From contig JAJZRJ010000005.1 of NCBI GenBank assembly GCA_021802775.1, forward strand, positions 34,887 through 98,886: a stretch of 64,000 nucleotides of DNA. The letters run 5' to 3'. Of this stretch, positions 26,154 through 35,393 are shown in pieces (the stretch's first letter is position 1; each line of letters begins with the position of its first letter). Source of the DNA: Deltaproteobacteria bacterium. Its GTDB lineage: Bacteria > Desulfobacterota > Desulfobulbia > Desulfobulbales > Desulfurivibrionaceae. Under the pieces are notes generated by a model that saw only the letters and a list, made by a program, of their open reading frames with translations, did not search any database and was not told the origin of the DNA. The position numbers and the translations under genes are program-made.

Positions 26154-27512
26154 TCAGCGGAGTGCTTCGTCGGGCACGATCTTGTTGAGCAGCAGGCCGG
26201 TCAATATCTTGGGGTAGAAGAAGGTGGACTTGTGCGGCATCACCAGCCCCTCGTCCGCCACCCGCCGGACCTGGGAGACCAGGGTGGCGTTCATCAGGAA
26301 GAGCAGCGGAGTATGCTCCCCTGCCCGCTCCGCCTCCTTGACCGCCACATCAAGGGCCTCGTCCGCATCGCTGTAGTAGTCGATGAGGTCGCCCTGCACG
26401 CAGCGGGACTTATCGAGGGCCAGGAACTTGTCGAGCAGCAGGTCGGAAAGGATCACCACGTCGAGGTCGCGCAGGGCGGCCGGATGATGGCCGGCAAGGC
26501 GCTCCATGGCGCCCTCCTTCATGGTCAGCAGAAAGGAACGGTCGGCAGCCGCATGGTAGAAGCCAAACCGGGTCTGGCTGGCCGGGGTGTCCGCCATCTT
26601 GTCGAACAGTTCGGCGATGAGCATTTCCCGGCCGCCGTCCGTGATCTCCTCCACGGCAAAGGCCTCGGCAAAGCGGGCCAGCAATTCCTCGGCCGTGACC
26701 TGGCCCGGCACCCGCACCAGCCGATGGGTGGGCAGGATGGCCAGCCCCGGTTCCTCCATGGGACAGAGGTACATCATGGTGTGGTTGTAAGGGCTCTCCA
26801 GCGGCACGCCGCCGAGCCGCTCCCGCATCAGCGCCCGGAACTGGAGGGCGGTGGTGTAGCGATGGTGGCCATCGGCGATATAGAGCGCCTTGGCCTGAAA
26901 CAGCGCCTGCACCGCGGCCAGGGCCGCAGGGTCGGTCACGGCCCACAAGCGGTGAATGCAGCCGTCGTGGTCGGTGGCGCTGCACAGCGGCTCTGCCGGT
27001 TGGGCCGCCGCGAGGCGCGCCATCACCGCGCCCTGTTCGTCGGAATAGAGCGAAAAGATCGGGCTGAACTGGGCGTGGCAGGTGTCGAGCAGGCGCAAGC
27101 GGTCGCTGGTGACATTGGCAAAGGTCTTCTCGTGCGGCTTGACAATGCCCTCGGAAAACTCGGCAAGCCGCACCTGGGCCAGCAGCCCCTTCCGGGTGCG
27201 CCGCTCGCCCGACGGCAGACCGTACTCGACGTGGTAGATGTAGATCGCCGGCGCCTCGTCGCGCGCCAGCACCCCCTCGGCCTGCCAGGTCTCAAACAGG
27301 CGGCGTGCCTGGCCATAGCGTTCGTCGGTCAACTCGCCCGCCTTGACGTTCTTGCTCAGATCGAGGTGGATCATGTTGTAGGGGTTCTTGCCCATGAAGG
27401 CGGACTGGGCCTCGGCATCGATCACGTCGTAAGGCGGGGTGACCACTGCCTCCATGTTGGGGATCTTCGCCAGATTGTACCGCAGGCCACGAAACGGCGC
27501 GATGACTGCCAT
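26154..27512 (-). CDS. DUF1015-family protein
   Basis: A 452-residue soluble protein of the DUF1015 family (PF06245). It shows the N-terminal P-F-R-G-L-R-Y and V-T-P-P-Y-D-V-I, the internal V-K-P-H-E-K-T, and the late I-A-D-G-H-H-R-Y-T-T-A, all diagnostic blocks. Its length is normal for the family. The family has ParB/serine-kinase-like folds in places, but no reaction is established for these long members, so the function is left open. It is transcribed with the methyltransferase gene just downstream. Confidence 0.93.
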   Translation of the reverse strand: MAVIAPFRGLRYNLAKIPNMEAVVTPPYDVIDAEAQSAFMGKNPYNMIHLDLSKNVKAGELTDERYGQARRLFETWQAEGVLARDEAPAIYIYHVEYGLPSGERRTRKGLLAQVRLAEFSEGIVKPHEKTFANVTSDRLRLLDTCHAQFSPIFSLYSDEQGAVMARLAAAQPAEPLCSATDHDGCIHRLWAVTDPAALAAVQALFQAKALYIADGHHRYTTALQFRALMRERLGGVPLESPYNHTMMYLCPMEEPGLAILPTHRLVRVPGQVTAEELLARFAEAFAVEEITDGGREMLIAELFDKMADTPASQTRFGFYHAAADRSFLLTMKEGAMERLAGHHPAALRDLDVVILSDLLLDKFLALDKSRCVQGDLIDYYSDADEALDVAVKEAERAGEHTPLLFLMNATLVSQVRRVADEGLVMPHKSTFFYPKILTGLLLNKIVPDEALR

Positions 27513-27741
27513 AACACTTTTCTCCTTACTGACCGGGCTGGCCGGGTGTATTCGCTGCTCTTTCCCCTGTCTATTTTCACCGACATCAGGTAAAAACAGG
27601 GGGTATTATCAGCCGGGCGCACCCGATTTCGGGGCGACCGTAACTGTCAGTCCTTCATATTAAAAAACAGAGCGCTTTTCAAGTGAACTTTGCCGTTGCC
27701 GGCGCAAGCGGCCTGCAACGTCGGAAGGGAGGAAAGACCCC

Positions 27742-28113
27742 ATGTTCGACATCTTTATCGACACCCATTTCTCTTCGGGCCATCACCTGCGCAACTACCC
27801 CGGCAACTGCGAACGGCCCCACGGCCACAACTGGAAGGTGACGGTAACAGTGCGCGCCACCCAATTGGATGAACTCGGCATGGGCATCGATTTCCGGGCG
27901 CTCAAGAACGCGACCAAGGAGATCATCGATACCCTTGACCATACCGATCTCAACGAGCACCCGGCCTTCCGTGAGCGGAATCCCTCCTCGGAAAATCTCG
28001 CCCGTTATATCTTTACGGAACTCAAGAAGACCCTCACCACGGACCGCTACCGCCCCTACAGCGTCACGGTGCGGGAAACCGACACCTCCGGCGTGACCTA
28101 TTGTGAAGAGTGA
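27742..28113 (+). CDS. queD: 6-carboxy-tetrahydropterin synthase (QueD)
   Basis: A 123-residue 6-pyruvoyl-tetrahydropterin-synthase-fold enzyme of queuosine precursor (preQ0) synthesis. The zinc histidines are H15, H27 and H29 (H-H-L ... P-H-G-H-N-W), the catalytic cysteine is C23, and the later L-D-H-T-D-L-N and P-S-S-E-N-L-A blocks are intact. A GGGAGG site lies upstream. It overlaps queE by TGATG, so the two enzymes are coupled. No preQ1 riboswitch could be recognised in the 228-base upstream gap. Confidence 0.95.
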   Translation: MFDIFIDTHFSSGHHLRNYPGNCERPHGHNWKVTVTVRATQLDELGMGIDFRALKNATKEIIDTLDHTDLNEHPAFRERNPSSENLARYIFTELKKTLTTDRYRPYSVTVRETDTSGVTYCEE

Positions 28114-28778
28114 TGGCGTCGCAAACTGAATCGACACTTCTTCTCTCGGAAATCTTCTACAGCATCCAGGGGGAGTCCTCCTACGCCGGCTACCCTTGCG
28201 TTTTTGTGCGGCTGGCCGGCTGCAACCTGCGCTGCCGCTGGTGCGACGCCTGCTACACCTACGAGGAGCCTGGGACGGCTTGGGAACTGCCGGCGATTCT
28301 CCGGGAGCTCGACCGCTATCCGGCCGCGGCCCTGGTGGAGATCACCGGCGGCGAGCCGCTGCTCCAGGCAGGAGTCTATCCACTCATGGAGCACTTGCTG
28401 GCTGCCGGCCGCACCGTGCTGCTGGAGACCAACGGCTCCCTGGCGCTGGAGCTGGTGCCTGCCGGCGTGGTCGTTATCATGGATGTCAAATGTCCTGGCA
28501 GCGGCATGGCCGACCAGTTCGATCCCGCCAACCTCAGGCGCTTGCGGCCTGGGGACGAGCTGAAATTCGTCCTCGCCTCCCGGGCCGATTACGACTGGGC
28601 CGCCGACTTCGTACGTGACCACGGCCTCATCGGCCGCCATCCCATCCATTTTTCGCCGGTGGTGCAAGAACTTACGCCAGCGGATTTGGCCCAGTGGCTG
28701 CTTGCCGACGGACTGGCCGTCCAGCTCCAGCTCCAACTCCACACCCTGCTCTGGCCGGAAATAAAACGGGGCATGTGA
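28113..28778 (+). CDS. queE: 7-carboxy-7-deazaguanine synthase (QueE)
   Basis: A radical SAM enzyme that rearranges carboxytetrahydropterin to carboxydeazaguanine in preQ0 synthesis. 221 residues. The cluster motif C-N-L-R-C-R-W-C-D is near residue 37, after the family's F-Y-S-I-Q-G-E-S-S and G-x-P-C-V-F-V-R-L-A, and T-G-G-E-P-L-L follows. The ATG at 28113 overlaps the queD stop (TGATG); a GTG one codon earlier is the alternative. queC and queF are not in this window. Confidence 0.95.
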   Translation: MASQTESTLLLSEIFYSIQGESSYAGYPCVFVRLAGCNLRCRWCDACYTYEEPGTAWELPAILRELDRYPAAALVEITGGEPLLQAGVYPLMEHLLAAGRTVLLETNGSLALELVPAGVVVIMDVKCPGSGMADQFDPANLRRLRPGDELKFVLASRADYDWAADFVRDHGLIGRHPIHFSPVVQELTPADLAQWLLADGLAVQLQLQLHTLLWPEIKRGM

Positions 28779-28791
28779 AAAAACGCCAAAC

Positions 28792-28820
28792 TTGACAAAG
28801 ATTGCCAAAAGAACCATTAT
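28792..28820 (+). promoter_or_regulatory. Strong sigma-70-type promoter of the toxin-antitoxin pair
   Basis: A perfect -35 TTGACA (28792-28797) is separated by 17 bases from -10 CATTAT (28815-28820). The predicted start near 28827 would fall inside the AGGAGG ribosome site (28826-28831) of the antitoxin, giving a leader of only about a dozen bases. Confidence 0.75.
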
Positions 28821-28838
28821 TGGACAGGAGGTTCCGCC

Positions 28839-29084
28839 ATGGCAACCATGAATGTTTCCCTTCCCGACCCCATGAAGGCGTGGGTTGAAAGCCAGGTAAA
28901 AACAGGCCATTACAGTAACGCCAGCGATTATGTGCGCGATCTGATCCGGCGTGAGCAGGAATATCAGGACAAACGCAAAACCCTGATCAAGGCCCTCATT
29001 GCCGGAGAAAAGAGCGGCGTTTCCGAACGCACGGCCGGGGATGTCTGGCAACACGTCAAAACACGGCACGGGCTTGATGTATAG
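28839..29084 (+). CDS. Type II antitoxin, ParD/CopG family
   Basis: An 81-residue ribbon-helix-helix antitoxin. The N-terminal strand A-T-M-N-V-S-L-P is followed by helices with the ParD-like S-N-A-S-D-Y-V-R-D-L-I-R-R-E-Q motif. The C-terminal half is charged and would wrap the toxin. AGGAGG precedes the ATG. It overlaps the toxin gene by eight bases, the usual antitoxin-first order, and it is expected to repress the strong promoter just upstream. Confidence 0.93.
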   Translation: MATMNVSLPDPMKAWVESQVKTGHYSNASDYVRDLIRREQEYQDKRKTLIKALIAGEKSGVSERTAGDVWQHVKTRHGLDV

Positions 29085-29370
29085 GCTTTCCAATGCTGCG
29101 ACCCAGGATCTCGAAGAGATCCTGGAACAATCCTTGGCCGAGTTTGGCCTGCAACAAACGGAAAACTACTACACGTCACTGACTCGCTGCCTGGAACTCC
29201 TCGCCGACAATCCGGAAGCAGGCCGTTCCGCCGAGGAGATACGGCCAGGATACCGGCGGTTTCCCCACAAAAGCCACCTGATCTTCTACCGACCAACCGG
29301 CAAGCACACCATTCTCGTCGTCCGCATTCTGCACCACCACATGGATGCCATCCGCCACGTGCCGGATTGA
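29077..29370 (+). CDS. Type II toxin, ParE/RelE family
   Basis: A 97-residue toxin of the ParE branch of the RelE/ParE superfamily. It starts with M-Y-R-L-S-N-A-A-T-Q-D-L-E-E-I, has the central D-N-P-E-A-G-R-S-A-E-E-I-R-P-G-Y-R-R-F block and ends with V-V-R-I-L-H-H-H-M-D-A. ParE toxins typically block gyrase. The ATG at 29077 lies inside the last codons of the antitoxin gene. The frame is intact, so the module is probably functional. Confidence 0.93.
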   Translation: MYRLSNAATQDLEEILEQSLAEFGLQQTENYYTSLTRCLELLADNPEAGRSAEEIRPGYRRFPHKSHLIFYRPTGKHTILVVRILHHHMDAIRHVPD

Positions 29371-29416
29371 TCCTGTCAGGGAATACCCTTTGGCGCCTTG
29401 CGGCACTCCGGTAAGC

Positions 29417-31699
29417 TCACGCCAGCCAGTCGTAACGGAAAACCACGGTACGGAAGAAATCGATCAGGGTCTGGCGGCGGCGGGCGATGCGGATCTGCTC
29501 CGGCACCAGATCGGAGGATTCGGCGCTGACAATGGACATCTTGTATTCCATGTTCACCGCGAAACGGTTGTCGAGATACCAGGCGTAGGTGAGGCCAAAG
29601 AGCAGTCCCGGCGGAGTAAAGCCTTCGGTGCTGTTCACCACCCGGGTAAAGAGCAGCGGGTTGGCCGTGGATTGCCGCATACGGGCCGAGGTCAGATAGG
29701 CCGTGAGTTCCGCCGGGGTGAAGAAACAACGCCGCGCCGCCTCCTCCCGCAGGGTCACCTGATAGATATACCCCACCGCCTCCTCGCCGAGCCGCACCGG
29801 GATTTTTTCCTTGGTCGCGGCGTAGTCGCCGAGCAGCGACTGGCCAAGGGCCACCAGCAGGGCCGGCTCAAGGCGCTCGACCTCAGCCGCCACGTCGGCG
29901 CGGATCTTGATCAACCGGTCCGCGGGGTCATAGAAGGAAAAAACGTTGTCCCACTCCTGGCAGCGAGCCCATTCTTCCTGGGGGATCAGCACCACGCCGG
30001 CCAGATAATCCAGATGTTCCGGCGGGATATCCCAATGGTGCCAGAGTATCTCCATGACGACGCCGCGCCGCGCCGCCGGCATGATGAGCTGTTCCAGGCG
30101 CTCGGCCATCACCGCCATCCGCTGGCTCGGGGTCTGACGCCGGGGGTTGAGCCGGATGGCCGGCGCCGGGGCTTCCGGCAAGGCGGGTTTCCCGTTCCCT
30201 GACACAAACAGGGTCCGGATGCCCCACAGGGCGCGGATCGCCCGCGCCACCGAGGCAGGATCGTGCTGCACCACCCGGCGGCGGTCGATGTCGTGCTGGG
30301 AATAGATCGAGGCCTCGATGGGGGTAAAGCCCAGGGCGCGCACCCGCTCCCGGTCGAGGTAGATGGGCATCTTGTTTTCCAGGGCATAACTCTGGATGAT
30401 GGAACCGGGAATCTCCTGCAACCCCATCACCATGACCTGCTCGAAAAGGCCGGCAATGCCGCCGGGGATGTTACGCTGGTAGGCAAGCAGCAGGTCGGAG
30501 ACATGGAAGCGGTGCTCCGGATCACCCATAACGAGATCGGTCTCGCCGGCCTGGACCCAGAGATTCGAAATGAGCACCTTGAGGGCCGCCTGATTGGCGC
30601 GGATCGCCTCGGCAATCCCCGGCACCTGAAGAATCGGCACGATGCTGGTAAAGAGGCTGCCCGGCGCAAAAAGGATGATGTCGGCGGCGGTGATGGCGGA
30701 CAAAACCTCGGCCGGCACCTCGGGCTCACTGGCGAACTCGACAAAGATCCGGTCCACCGCGCAATGGCGGCGGGCCTCGCTCGACTTGTGCTCGCCTGCC
30801 ACCAGCACCCCGTTGTCGTAGTAAATCTTGAGATGGGCCGGGGTGGTGGTGCAGGGCAGCACCGCATCAGCGTTGGCGCCAAGGAGATCGGCCAGGAACT
30901 GAAGGCCGCTGATGATCGCCTGCGAGGGCACCGAGGCGACGGCACCAGCGCCGCCCTGCTGGTAGATCGCCGCCGCCACCAGCAGATTGCCCAGGCAGTG
31001 CGGATGCGCAAGCTGCCCCTGGAGCAGCGGGTTGGCGCAGACCTCGTGCAGCAGCCAGTGGAGGGTGCGGCCCATGAATTCGGGCAGTTCGTCGAGCTGC
31101 ACCCCGCAGCCGGCCAGCAGTTCCTCCACCGTGGCCACCGGCCCGCTGAAGCGATGGTTGAACAAGGCGTGGAGGCTTGCGGCAACCCGCGTGGCCTCCT
31201 GGCCGGTGAGATCGTACTGCTTCTGGAGCTTGACCTTCCGCACGGCCGAGAGCAGCACATGGCGCAGGTCGCCAATGGCGATGAGCGGCAGTTCCTTGAG
31301 CAGTTCGCCGGTGGAGCCGCCGTCGTCGGTGACGCAGACAACGGCCTGGGTCCGGGGGAAAATGGTTTTGAGGCCGAGGAACGGCGAACGCGGCCACTCG
31401 GGGTTGCGGCTGTCGCCGCCGATGACGTTGGAAAGGCCGGTGCCGCCGCCAAAGACCACCACCCGCACACCACTGGTCTCGACGCTGTTCACGGCCGCGG
31501 CCAGATCGCGGAACTGGGCCGCCACTCCGGCAGGTCCGGCCGGTGGGCCGGTCAGGGCCAGGGCAATGAGCTTTTCCGGCAACTCGGTATAGGGCAACAG
31601 ATCGAGCGGGCCGAAGTGGGCCGCAGTCATCTCCTGCAACGCCGCGCCAATGGTCGTTTCCCCTGTCACTCCACCCCCCGCGGTTGGGTTGTAAAACAC
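29417..31699 (-). CDS. Large YvcK/CofD-like protein with N- and C-terminal extensions
   Basis: A 760-residue protein whose core (about 75-440) is of the YvcK/CofD family (gluconeogenesis factor or phospholactate transferase fold). It shows V-V-F-G-G-G-T-G-L-S, T-D-D-G-G-S-T-G, I-G-D-L-R-H-V-L and a later A-D-I-I-L-F-A-P-G-S-L-F-T-S block. Typical family members are 310-450 residues, so an extra N-terminal segment of about 75 and a C-terminal region of about 300 residues are unusual. The C-terminal part is soluble and unrecognised. The start is GTG at 31699; a GTG at 31669 is a fair alternative. It is likely a regulator of carbon flux or cell-wall precursors, by analogy only. Confidence 0.85.
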   Translation of the reverse strand: MFYNPTAGGGVTGETTIGAALQEMTAAHFGPLDLLPYTELPEKLIALALTGPPAGPAGVAAQFRDLAAAVNSVETSGVRVVVFGGGTGLSNVIGGDSRNPEWPRSPFLGLKTIFPRTQAVVCVTDDGGSTGELLKELPLIAIGDLRHVLLSAVRKVKLQKQYDLTGQEATRVAASLHALFNHRFSGPVATVEELLAGCGVQLDELPEFMGRTLHWLLHEVCANPLLQGQLAHPHCLGNLLVAAAIYQQGGAGAVASVPSQAIISGLQFLADLLGANADAVLPCTTTPAHLKIYYDNGVLVAGEHKSSEARRHCAVDRIFVEFASEPEVPAEVLSAITAADIILFAPGSLFTSIVPILQVPGIAEAIRANQAALKVLISNLWVQAGETDLVMGDPEHRFHVSDLLLAYQRNIPGGIAGLFEQVMVMGLQEIPGSIIQSYALENKMPIYLDRERVRALGFTPIEASIYSQHDIDRRRVVQHDPASVARAIRALWGIRTLFVSGNGKPALPEAPAPAIRLNPRRQTPSQRMAVMAERLEQLIMPAARRGVVMEILWHHWDIPPEHLDYLAGVVLIPQEEWARCQEWDNVFSFYDPADRLIKIRADVAAEVERLEPALLVALGQSLLGDYAATKEKIPVRLGEEAVGYIYQVTLREEAARRCFFTPAELTAYLTSARMRQSTANPLLFTRVVNSTEGFTPPGLLFGLTYAWYLDNRFAVNMEYKMSIVSAESSDLVPEQIRIARRRQTLIDFFRTVVFRYDWLA

Positions 31700-31752
31700 G
31701 GTCCCGGCGCGGCGGCTGTGGCAGCCGCCGCGCCGGGGATCATCCCATCATA

Positions 31753-32682
31753 TCATAAGCCAGTATCGGCCATCTGCTTGCGCACCGCTGCCTCGGAGGC
31801 GGCCATGGCGCTCTTCTCCTCGGCGGTGAGCGGGAACTCCACGATCCGCTCGACACCCGCAGCCCCGAGTACCACCGGCACGCCGAGGAAGCAGCCGGAG
31901 AAGCCGAACTCGCCCTCGACGTAGGCGGCGCAGGGCAGGACCCGCTTGCTGTCGGTGAGCACTGCCTCGGCCATCTCCACCGCGGCCAGGCCCGGCGTAT
32001 AGAAGGCGCTGCCGGTCTTGAGGTGGTTGACGATCTCGGCGCCGCCGTGCTGGGTGCGGTGGACAATGGCAGCGATCCGCTCGGGCGAGATGAGATCGCT
32101 GACCGGAATGCCGGCCACGTTGGCGAGCCGCACCAGGGGCAGCATGTTGTCGCCGTGGATGCCCATGACCATGGCATTGACGTCCCGCGCCGCCACCCCC
32201 AGTTCCTCGGCGATGAAGGTGCGGTAGCGCGCCGAATCGAGCACCCCGGCCATGCCGATCACCCGCTGCTTGGGGAAACCGGCGACCTTGAAGGCGGTAT
32301 AGACCATGGCATCGATGGGGTTGGTCACCACGATGAGCACCGCGTCGGGCGAATGGTTGGCTGCCTGCTCGGCGCAGGACTTGACGATGGCCACGTTCTT
32401 GGCCAGCAGGTCGTCGCGGCTCATGCCGGGCTTGCGGGCCAGCCCGGCGGTGATGATCACCACGTCGGAATTGGCCGAATCGGCATAGTCGTTGCTGCCC
32501 ATGATCCGGCAGGAGAAGCCGTCCACCGGACCGGACTGCAGGAGATCGAGGGCCTTGCCCTGCGGCACCCCTTCCACCACGTCGAGGAGCACCACGTCGC
32601 CCAGGCGGCGGGTGAGGGCCCAGTGGGCCGCGGTGGCCCCGACGTTGCCGGAACCGATGATGGTAATCTTGTCGCGCTTCAT
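31753..32682 (-). CDS. mdh: Malate dehydrogenase
   Basis: A 309-residue NAD-dependent malate dehydrogenase of the lactate-dehydrogenase-like class. It has the dinucleotide motif G-S-G-N-V-G at residues 10-15, the substrate arginine loop L-A-R-K-P-G-M-S-R (about 80-88), V-V-T-N-P-I-D at about 118 and the catalytic G-I-H-G-D near residue 175. GGGAG precedes the ATG at 32682. It interconverts malate and oxaloacetate. The kdsB gene lies upstream on the same strand with a 70-base gap. Confidence 0.95.
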   Translation of the reverse strand: MKRDKITIIGSGNVGATAAHWALTRRLGDVVLLDVVEGVPQGKALDLLQSGPVDGFSCRIMGSNDYADSANSDVVIITAGLARKPGMSRDDLLAKNVAIVKSCAEQAANHSPDAVLIVVTNPIDAMVYTAFKVAGFPKQRVIGMAGVLDSARYRTFIAEELGVAARDVNAMVMGIHGDNMLPLVRLANVAGIPVSDLISPERIAAIVHRTQHGGAEIVNHLKTGSAFYTPGLAAVEMAEAVLTDSKRVLPCAAYVEGEFGFSGCFLGVPVVLGAAGVERIVEFPLTAEEKSAMAASEAAVRKQMADTGL

Positions 32683-32752
32683 GGAAAAACTCCCTTGCTT
32701 GCTGTGCTTATCGAATGAATCCTGGATTCCTGAACACTTCGTTGTCGCCCGC

Positions 32753-33523
32753 CTACTTCGCCCCGGCCCGGATGAGTTCCTCCACCCGCTCCAGATCCTT
32801 GGGGGTATCCACCTCCACCGAGTCGTGCTCGGTGAGCACCACCCGGATGGTGTAACCGTATTCCAGCGCCCGCAGCTGTTCGAGCTTCTCGCACCGTTCC
32901 CACTCCCCTTCCGGCAGGCCGACGAAGGTGAGGAGAAAACCCTTGCGGTAGGCGTAGAAACCCAGGTGCTTGTAGTAAGCCGGCATCCCCTCCTCGGGAT
33001 TGCGCAGGAACGGGATGGTGGAGCGCGAAAAATAGAGGGCATTGCCGTGGCGGTCGAAGACGGTCTTCACATGGTTGGGATCGGCGATCTCCCCGGGCCG
33101 CACGATCTTGTAGATCAGGGTCGCCATGGGCAGGCCGGGGTCTTCGAGCAGCGGGGTCGCCACCTGGGCCACCACCGCGGCATCGAAGAGCGGCTGGTCG
33201 CCCTGGATGTTGACCACCACGTCCTGCTCGGCAATATCGAGCAGGCTCGCGGCCTCGGCCAGCCGGTCGGTGCCGGAGAGATGATCCGGCCGGGTCATCA
33301 CCACCTCGCCGCCGAAGGCGCGGACGCACCGGGCGATGCGCTCGTCGTCGGTGGCCACCACCACCCGGGCGACGAGGGGCACCTTGGCGGCCCGGCTGTA
33401 GACATGCTCGATCATCGGCCGGCCCATGATGGGGGCCAGCGGCTTGCCCTCGAAACGGCTCGAATGGTAGCGGGCCGGGATGATCGCCACCACCTGGGGC
33501 GGCGTTTTGTGGGCCAAATCCAT
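32753..33523 (-). CDS. kdsB: 3-deoxy-manno-octulosonate cytidylyltransferase (KdsB)
   Basis: A 256-residue CMP-Kdo synthetase that activates Kdo for lipopolysaccharide inner core. It shows I-I-P-A-R-Y-H-S-S-R-F-E-G-K-P-L, the nucleotide site A-T-D-D-E-R-I, G-T-D-R-L-A-E, and V-N-I-Q-G-D-Q-P, and the late G-F-Y-A-Y-R-K block. The length fits the family, and the ATG at 33523 gives the standard N-terminus. Its presence supports an LPS-bearing Gram-negative. The rsmJ gene is divergent. Confidence 0.96.
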   Translation of the reverse strand: MDLAHKTPPQVVAIIPARYHSSRFEGKPLAPIMGRPMIEHVYSRAAKVPLVARVVVATDDERIARCVRAFGGEVVMTRPDHLSGTDRLAEAASLLDIAEQDVVVNIQGDQPLFDAAVVAQVATPLLEDPGLPMATLIYKIVRPGEIADPNHVKTVFDRHGNALYFSRSTIPFLRNPEEGMPAYYKHLGFYAYRKGFLLTFVGLPEGEWERCEKLEQLRALEYGYTIRVVLTEHDSVEVDTPKDLERVEELIRAGAK

Positions 33524-33628
33524 GGTTGCCTCGACTACGGTTCGATGGTAAGGAAAAGGGGCGCTCTGCCCGTAAAACGTGTTATCAATACCCCATTTGC
33601 GAGAAAATCGCCAGATTTCCCTGCCCCC

Positions 33629-34405
33629 ATGACCACCCACTCCGACAACACCGTTGCTATTGCCTGCCAGCATCCGGGGCTCCTCGCCCGAGCCCGGCAG
33701 CTCGCCGAGGTCTTTCGCCTGCCGCTGGCCGAGGGCGCGGGCGCGGAGTTCCGCTACCGGCTCATGGTCACCGATCAGCGCCTGGAACTCCACCAGACCG
33801 GCAAAGGGGCGCCAGGACCGATCTTTGTCGATTTCATGGCGGGGGCCGCCCAATACCGCCGCAAGCACGGCGGCGGGCGCGACCAGGCGGTGGCCAAGGC
33901 CGTGGGCCTGCGCGGCAAAAACCTGCCCTCGGTGCTCGATGCCACCGCAGGCCTCGGCGGCGACAGCTTCGTCCTCGCCTGCCTGGGCTGCCAGGTGCAG
34001 ATGGTCGAACGCTCGCCGGTGATCTTCGCCCTGCTCGAAGACGGCATCAAGCGCGCCATGGGCGACAAGGAGATCGGCCCGCTCATCCGGCGGCGGCTCA
34101 AACTCACCCTGGGCGACAGCCACAAGCTTCTGCAGACCCTGCCCAAAAAGGTGCCGGAGGTGATCTACCTCGACCCCATGTATCCGCACCGGGAGAAAAA
34201 CGCCCTGGCCAAAAAAGAGATGCGCACCCTGCGCGCCATTGTCGGCGACGATCAGGATGCGCAGGCCTTGTTCCGGGCGGCGCTTGCCTGCGGGGCCAAA
34301 CGGGTGGTGGTCAAACGTCCCCGCCTCGCCCCAGCCCTCGACGACCAGGAGCCCGATCTGGTGCTGCCCGGCAAATCGAGCCGGTTCGATGTTTATTTTC
34401 CCTGA
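33629..34405 (+). CDS. rsmJ: 16S rRNA guanine-N2 methyltransferase (RsmJ)
   Basis: A 258-residue SAM methyltransferase of the RsmJ/YhiQ family, which methylates G1516 of 16S rRNA. Diagnostic blocks are the F-V-D-F near residue 69, K-A-V-G-L-R, the SAM loop L-D-A-T-A-G-L-G-G-D-S-F (about 112-123), the M-V-E-R-S acidic site, and the catalytic Y-L-D-P-M-Y-P-H-R. The ATG at 33629 gives a normal length. Much longer upstream extension of the frame lies over kdsB and mdh and is not coding. Confidence 0.94.
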   Translation: MTTHSDNTVAIACQHPGLLARARQLAEVFRLPLAEGAGAEFRYRLMVTDQRLELHQTGKGAPGPIFVDFMAGAAQYRRKHGGGRDQAVAKAVGLRGKNLPSVLDATAGLGGDSFVLACLGCQVQMVERSPVIFALLEDGIKRAMGDKEIGPLIRRRLKLTLGDSHKLLQTLPKKVPEVIYLDPMYPHREKNALAKKEMRTLRAIVGDDQDAQALFRAALACGAKRVVVKRPRLAPALDDQEPDLVLPGKSSRFDVYFP

Positions 34406-34549
34406 CACGGCCCGGAGCTAAGAAGGCAGCTCGATGGTACGTGGAAAATCGGGGTTTCCGTTGCAACGGAGGATTGAGTAAGGAAACGGTTCCCAAGCAC
34501 TACGGACTCAAATGAAAGCCGGCAGAGATCAGAGCCCGACGCGCCCCGC

Positions 34550-35269
34550 TCACCCCTCCATCAACGCCACGACTTTCTGCTGCAAGAATTCCGCCAGTTC
34601 GTGCTTCTGCTTGAGGTCGTAGCCGCTGGTGGCAAAGGGCTCGCCGATGCGGATTCTGATCCGGCCGGGCCGGGGCAGCAGGCAATCCTTGGGCATAACG
34701 TCGTAGGAGCCGGTGATCGCCACCGGCACCACCGGCACCCTGGCCTTGATCGCCAGCACCATGGCGCCGGCCTTGAAGGGCAGCAGGCTGCCATCCTCGC
34801 TGCGGGTGCCTTCGGGGAAGATGATCACCGAGGTGCCGTCGGCAATGCGCTGGGCCGCCTCGTCGAGGCTTTTCACCGCCTGCCGGCTGTGGGCGCGGTC
34901 CACCGGGATATTCTCGGCCCGGTGCATGGCATGACCAAAGAGCGGCACCTCGAAGAGTTCCTTTTTGGCAAGCCAGCGGAAGTCGTAGGGGAAATGGCCC
35001 TGGATGGCGAAGATGTCGAACTGGCTCTGGTGGTTGGCGGCAAAGATGTACGGCCCCGGCCCGTTGAGGTGCTCCAGCCCGTTGATCTCCACCCGCACCC
35101 CGGCTGCCCGGCAGAGCACCCGGCCCCACCAGCGCGGGAAAATATGGACCCGCGCGGCTGGCCAGTGAAAGACAAAGATCGCAATAAGCGCTGCCAGACT
35201 CACCAGCCCGGTGAGCACTACTGCCAGCAGCAACACGAATATCCCTCGCAGAACCCTCACCACGCCCAC
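34550..35269 (-). CDS. plsC: 1-acyl-sn-glycerol-3-phosphate acyltransferase (PlsC)
   Basis: A 239-residue membrane-anchored acyltransferase that makes phosphatidic acid. An N-terminal hydrophobic helix (about 7-36) precedes the catalytic N-H-Q-S-Q-F-D (H-x4-D) near residue 79 and the acyl-acceptor site F-P-E-G-T-R-S near 152. The P-V-V-P-V-A-I block follows. Length and order of motifs are normal. It stands alone on its strand. Confidence 0.95.
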   Translation of the reverse strand: MGVVRVLRGIFVLLLAVVLTGLVSLAALIAIFVFHWPAARVHIFPRWWGRVLCRAAGVRVEINGLEHLNGPGPYIFAANHQSQFDIFAIQGHFPYDFRWLAKKELFEVPLFGHAMHRAENIPVDRAHSRQAVKSLDEAAQRIADGTSVIIFPEGTRSEDGSLLPFKAGAMVLAIKARVPVVPVAITGSYDVMPKDCLLPRPGRIRIRIGEPFATSGYDLKQKHELAEFLQQKVVALMEG

Positions 35270-35393
35270 GCCCCCTGCTCGTTGCCGGGCACCCTTGCCG
35301 GACGCGCCCGCTCAAATTTCCTGCACTTTTTTGGTCCGGCTTGGTATCTTAGCATGGCAAGGAAGAGGTTGCCATCCCCAGAACAGGAAAAAC

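Noticed and set aside
27513..27741. A possible preQ1 riboswitch ahead of queD
   Set aside because: No preQ1-type pseudoknot core was recognised in the leader; only a weak GC hairpin near 27690 is present.
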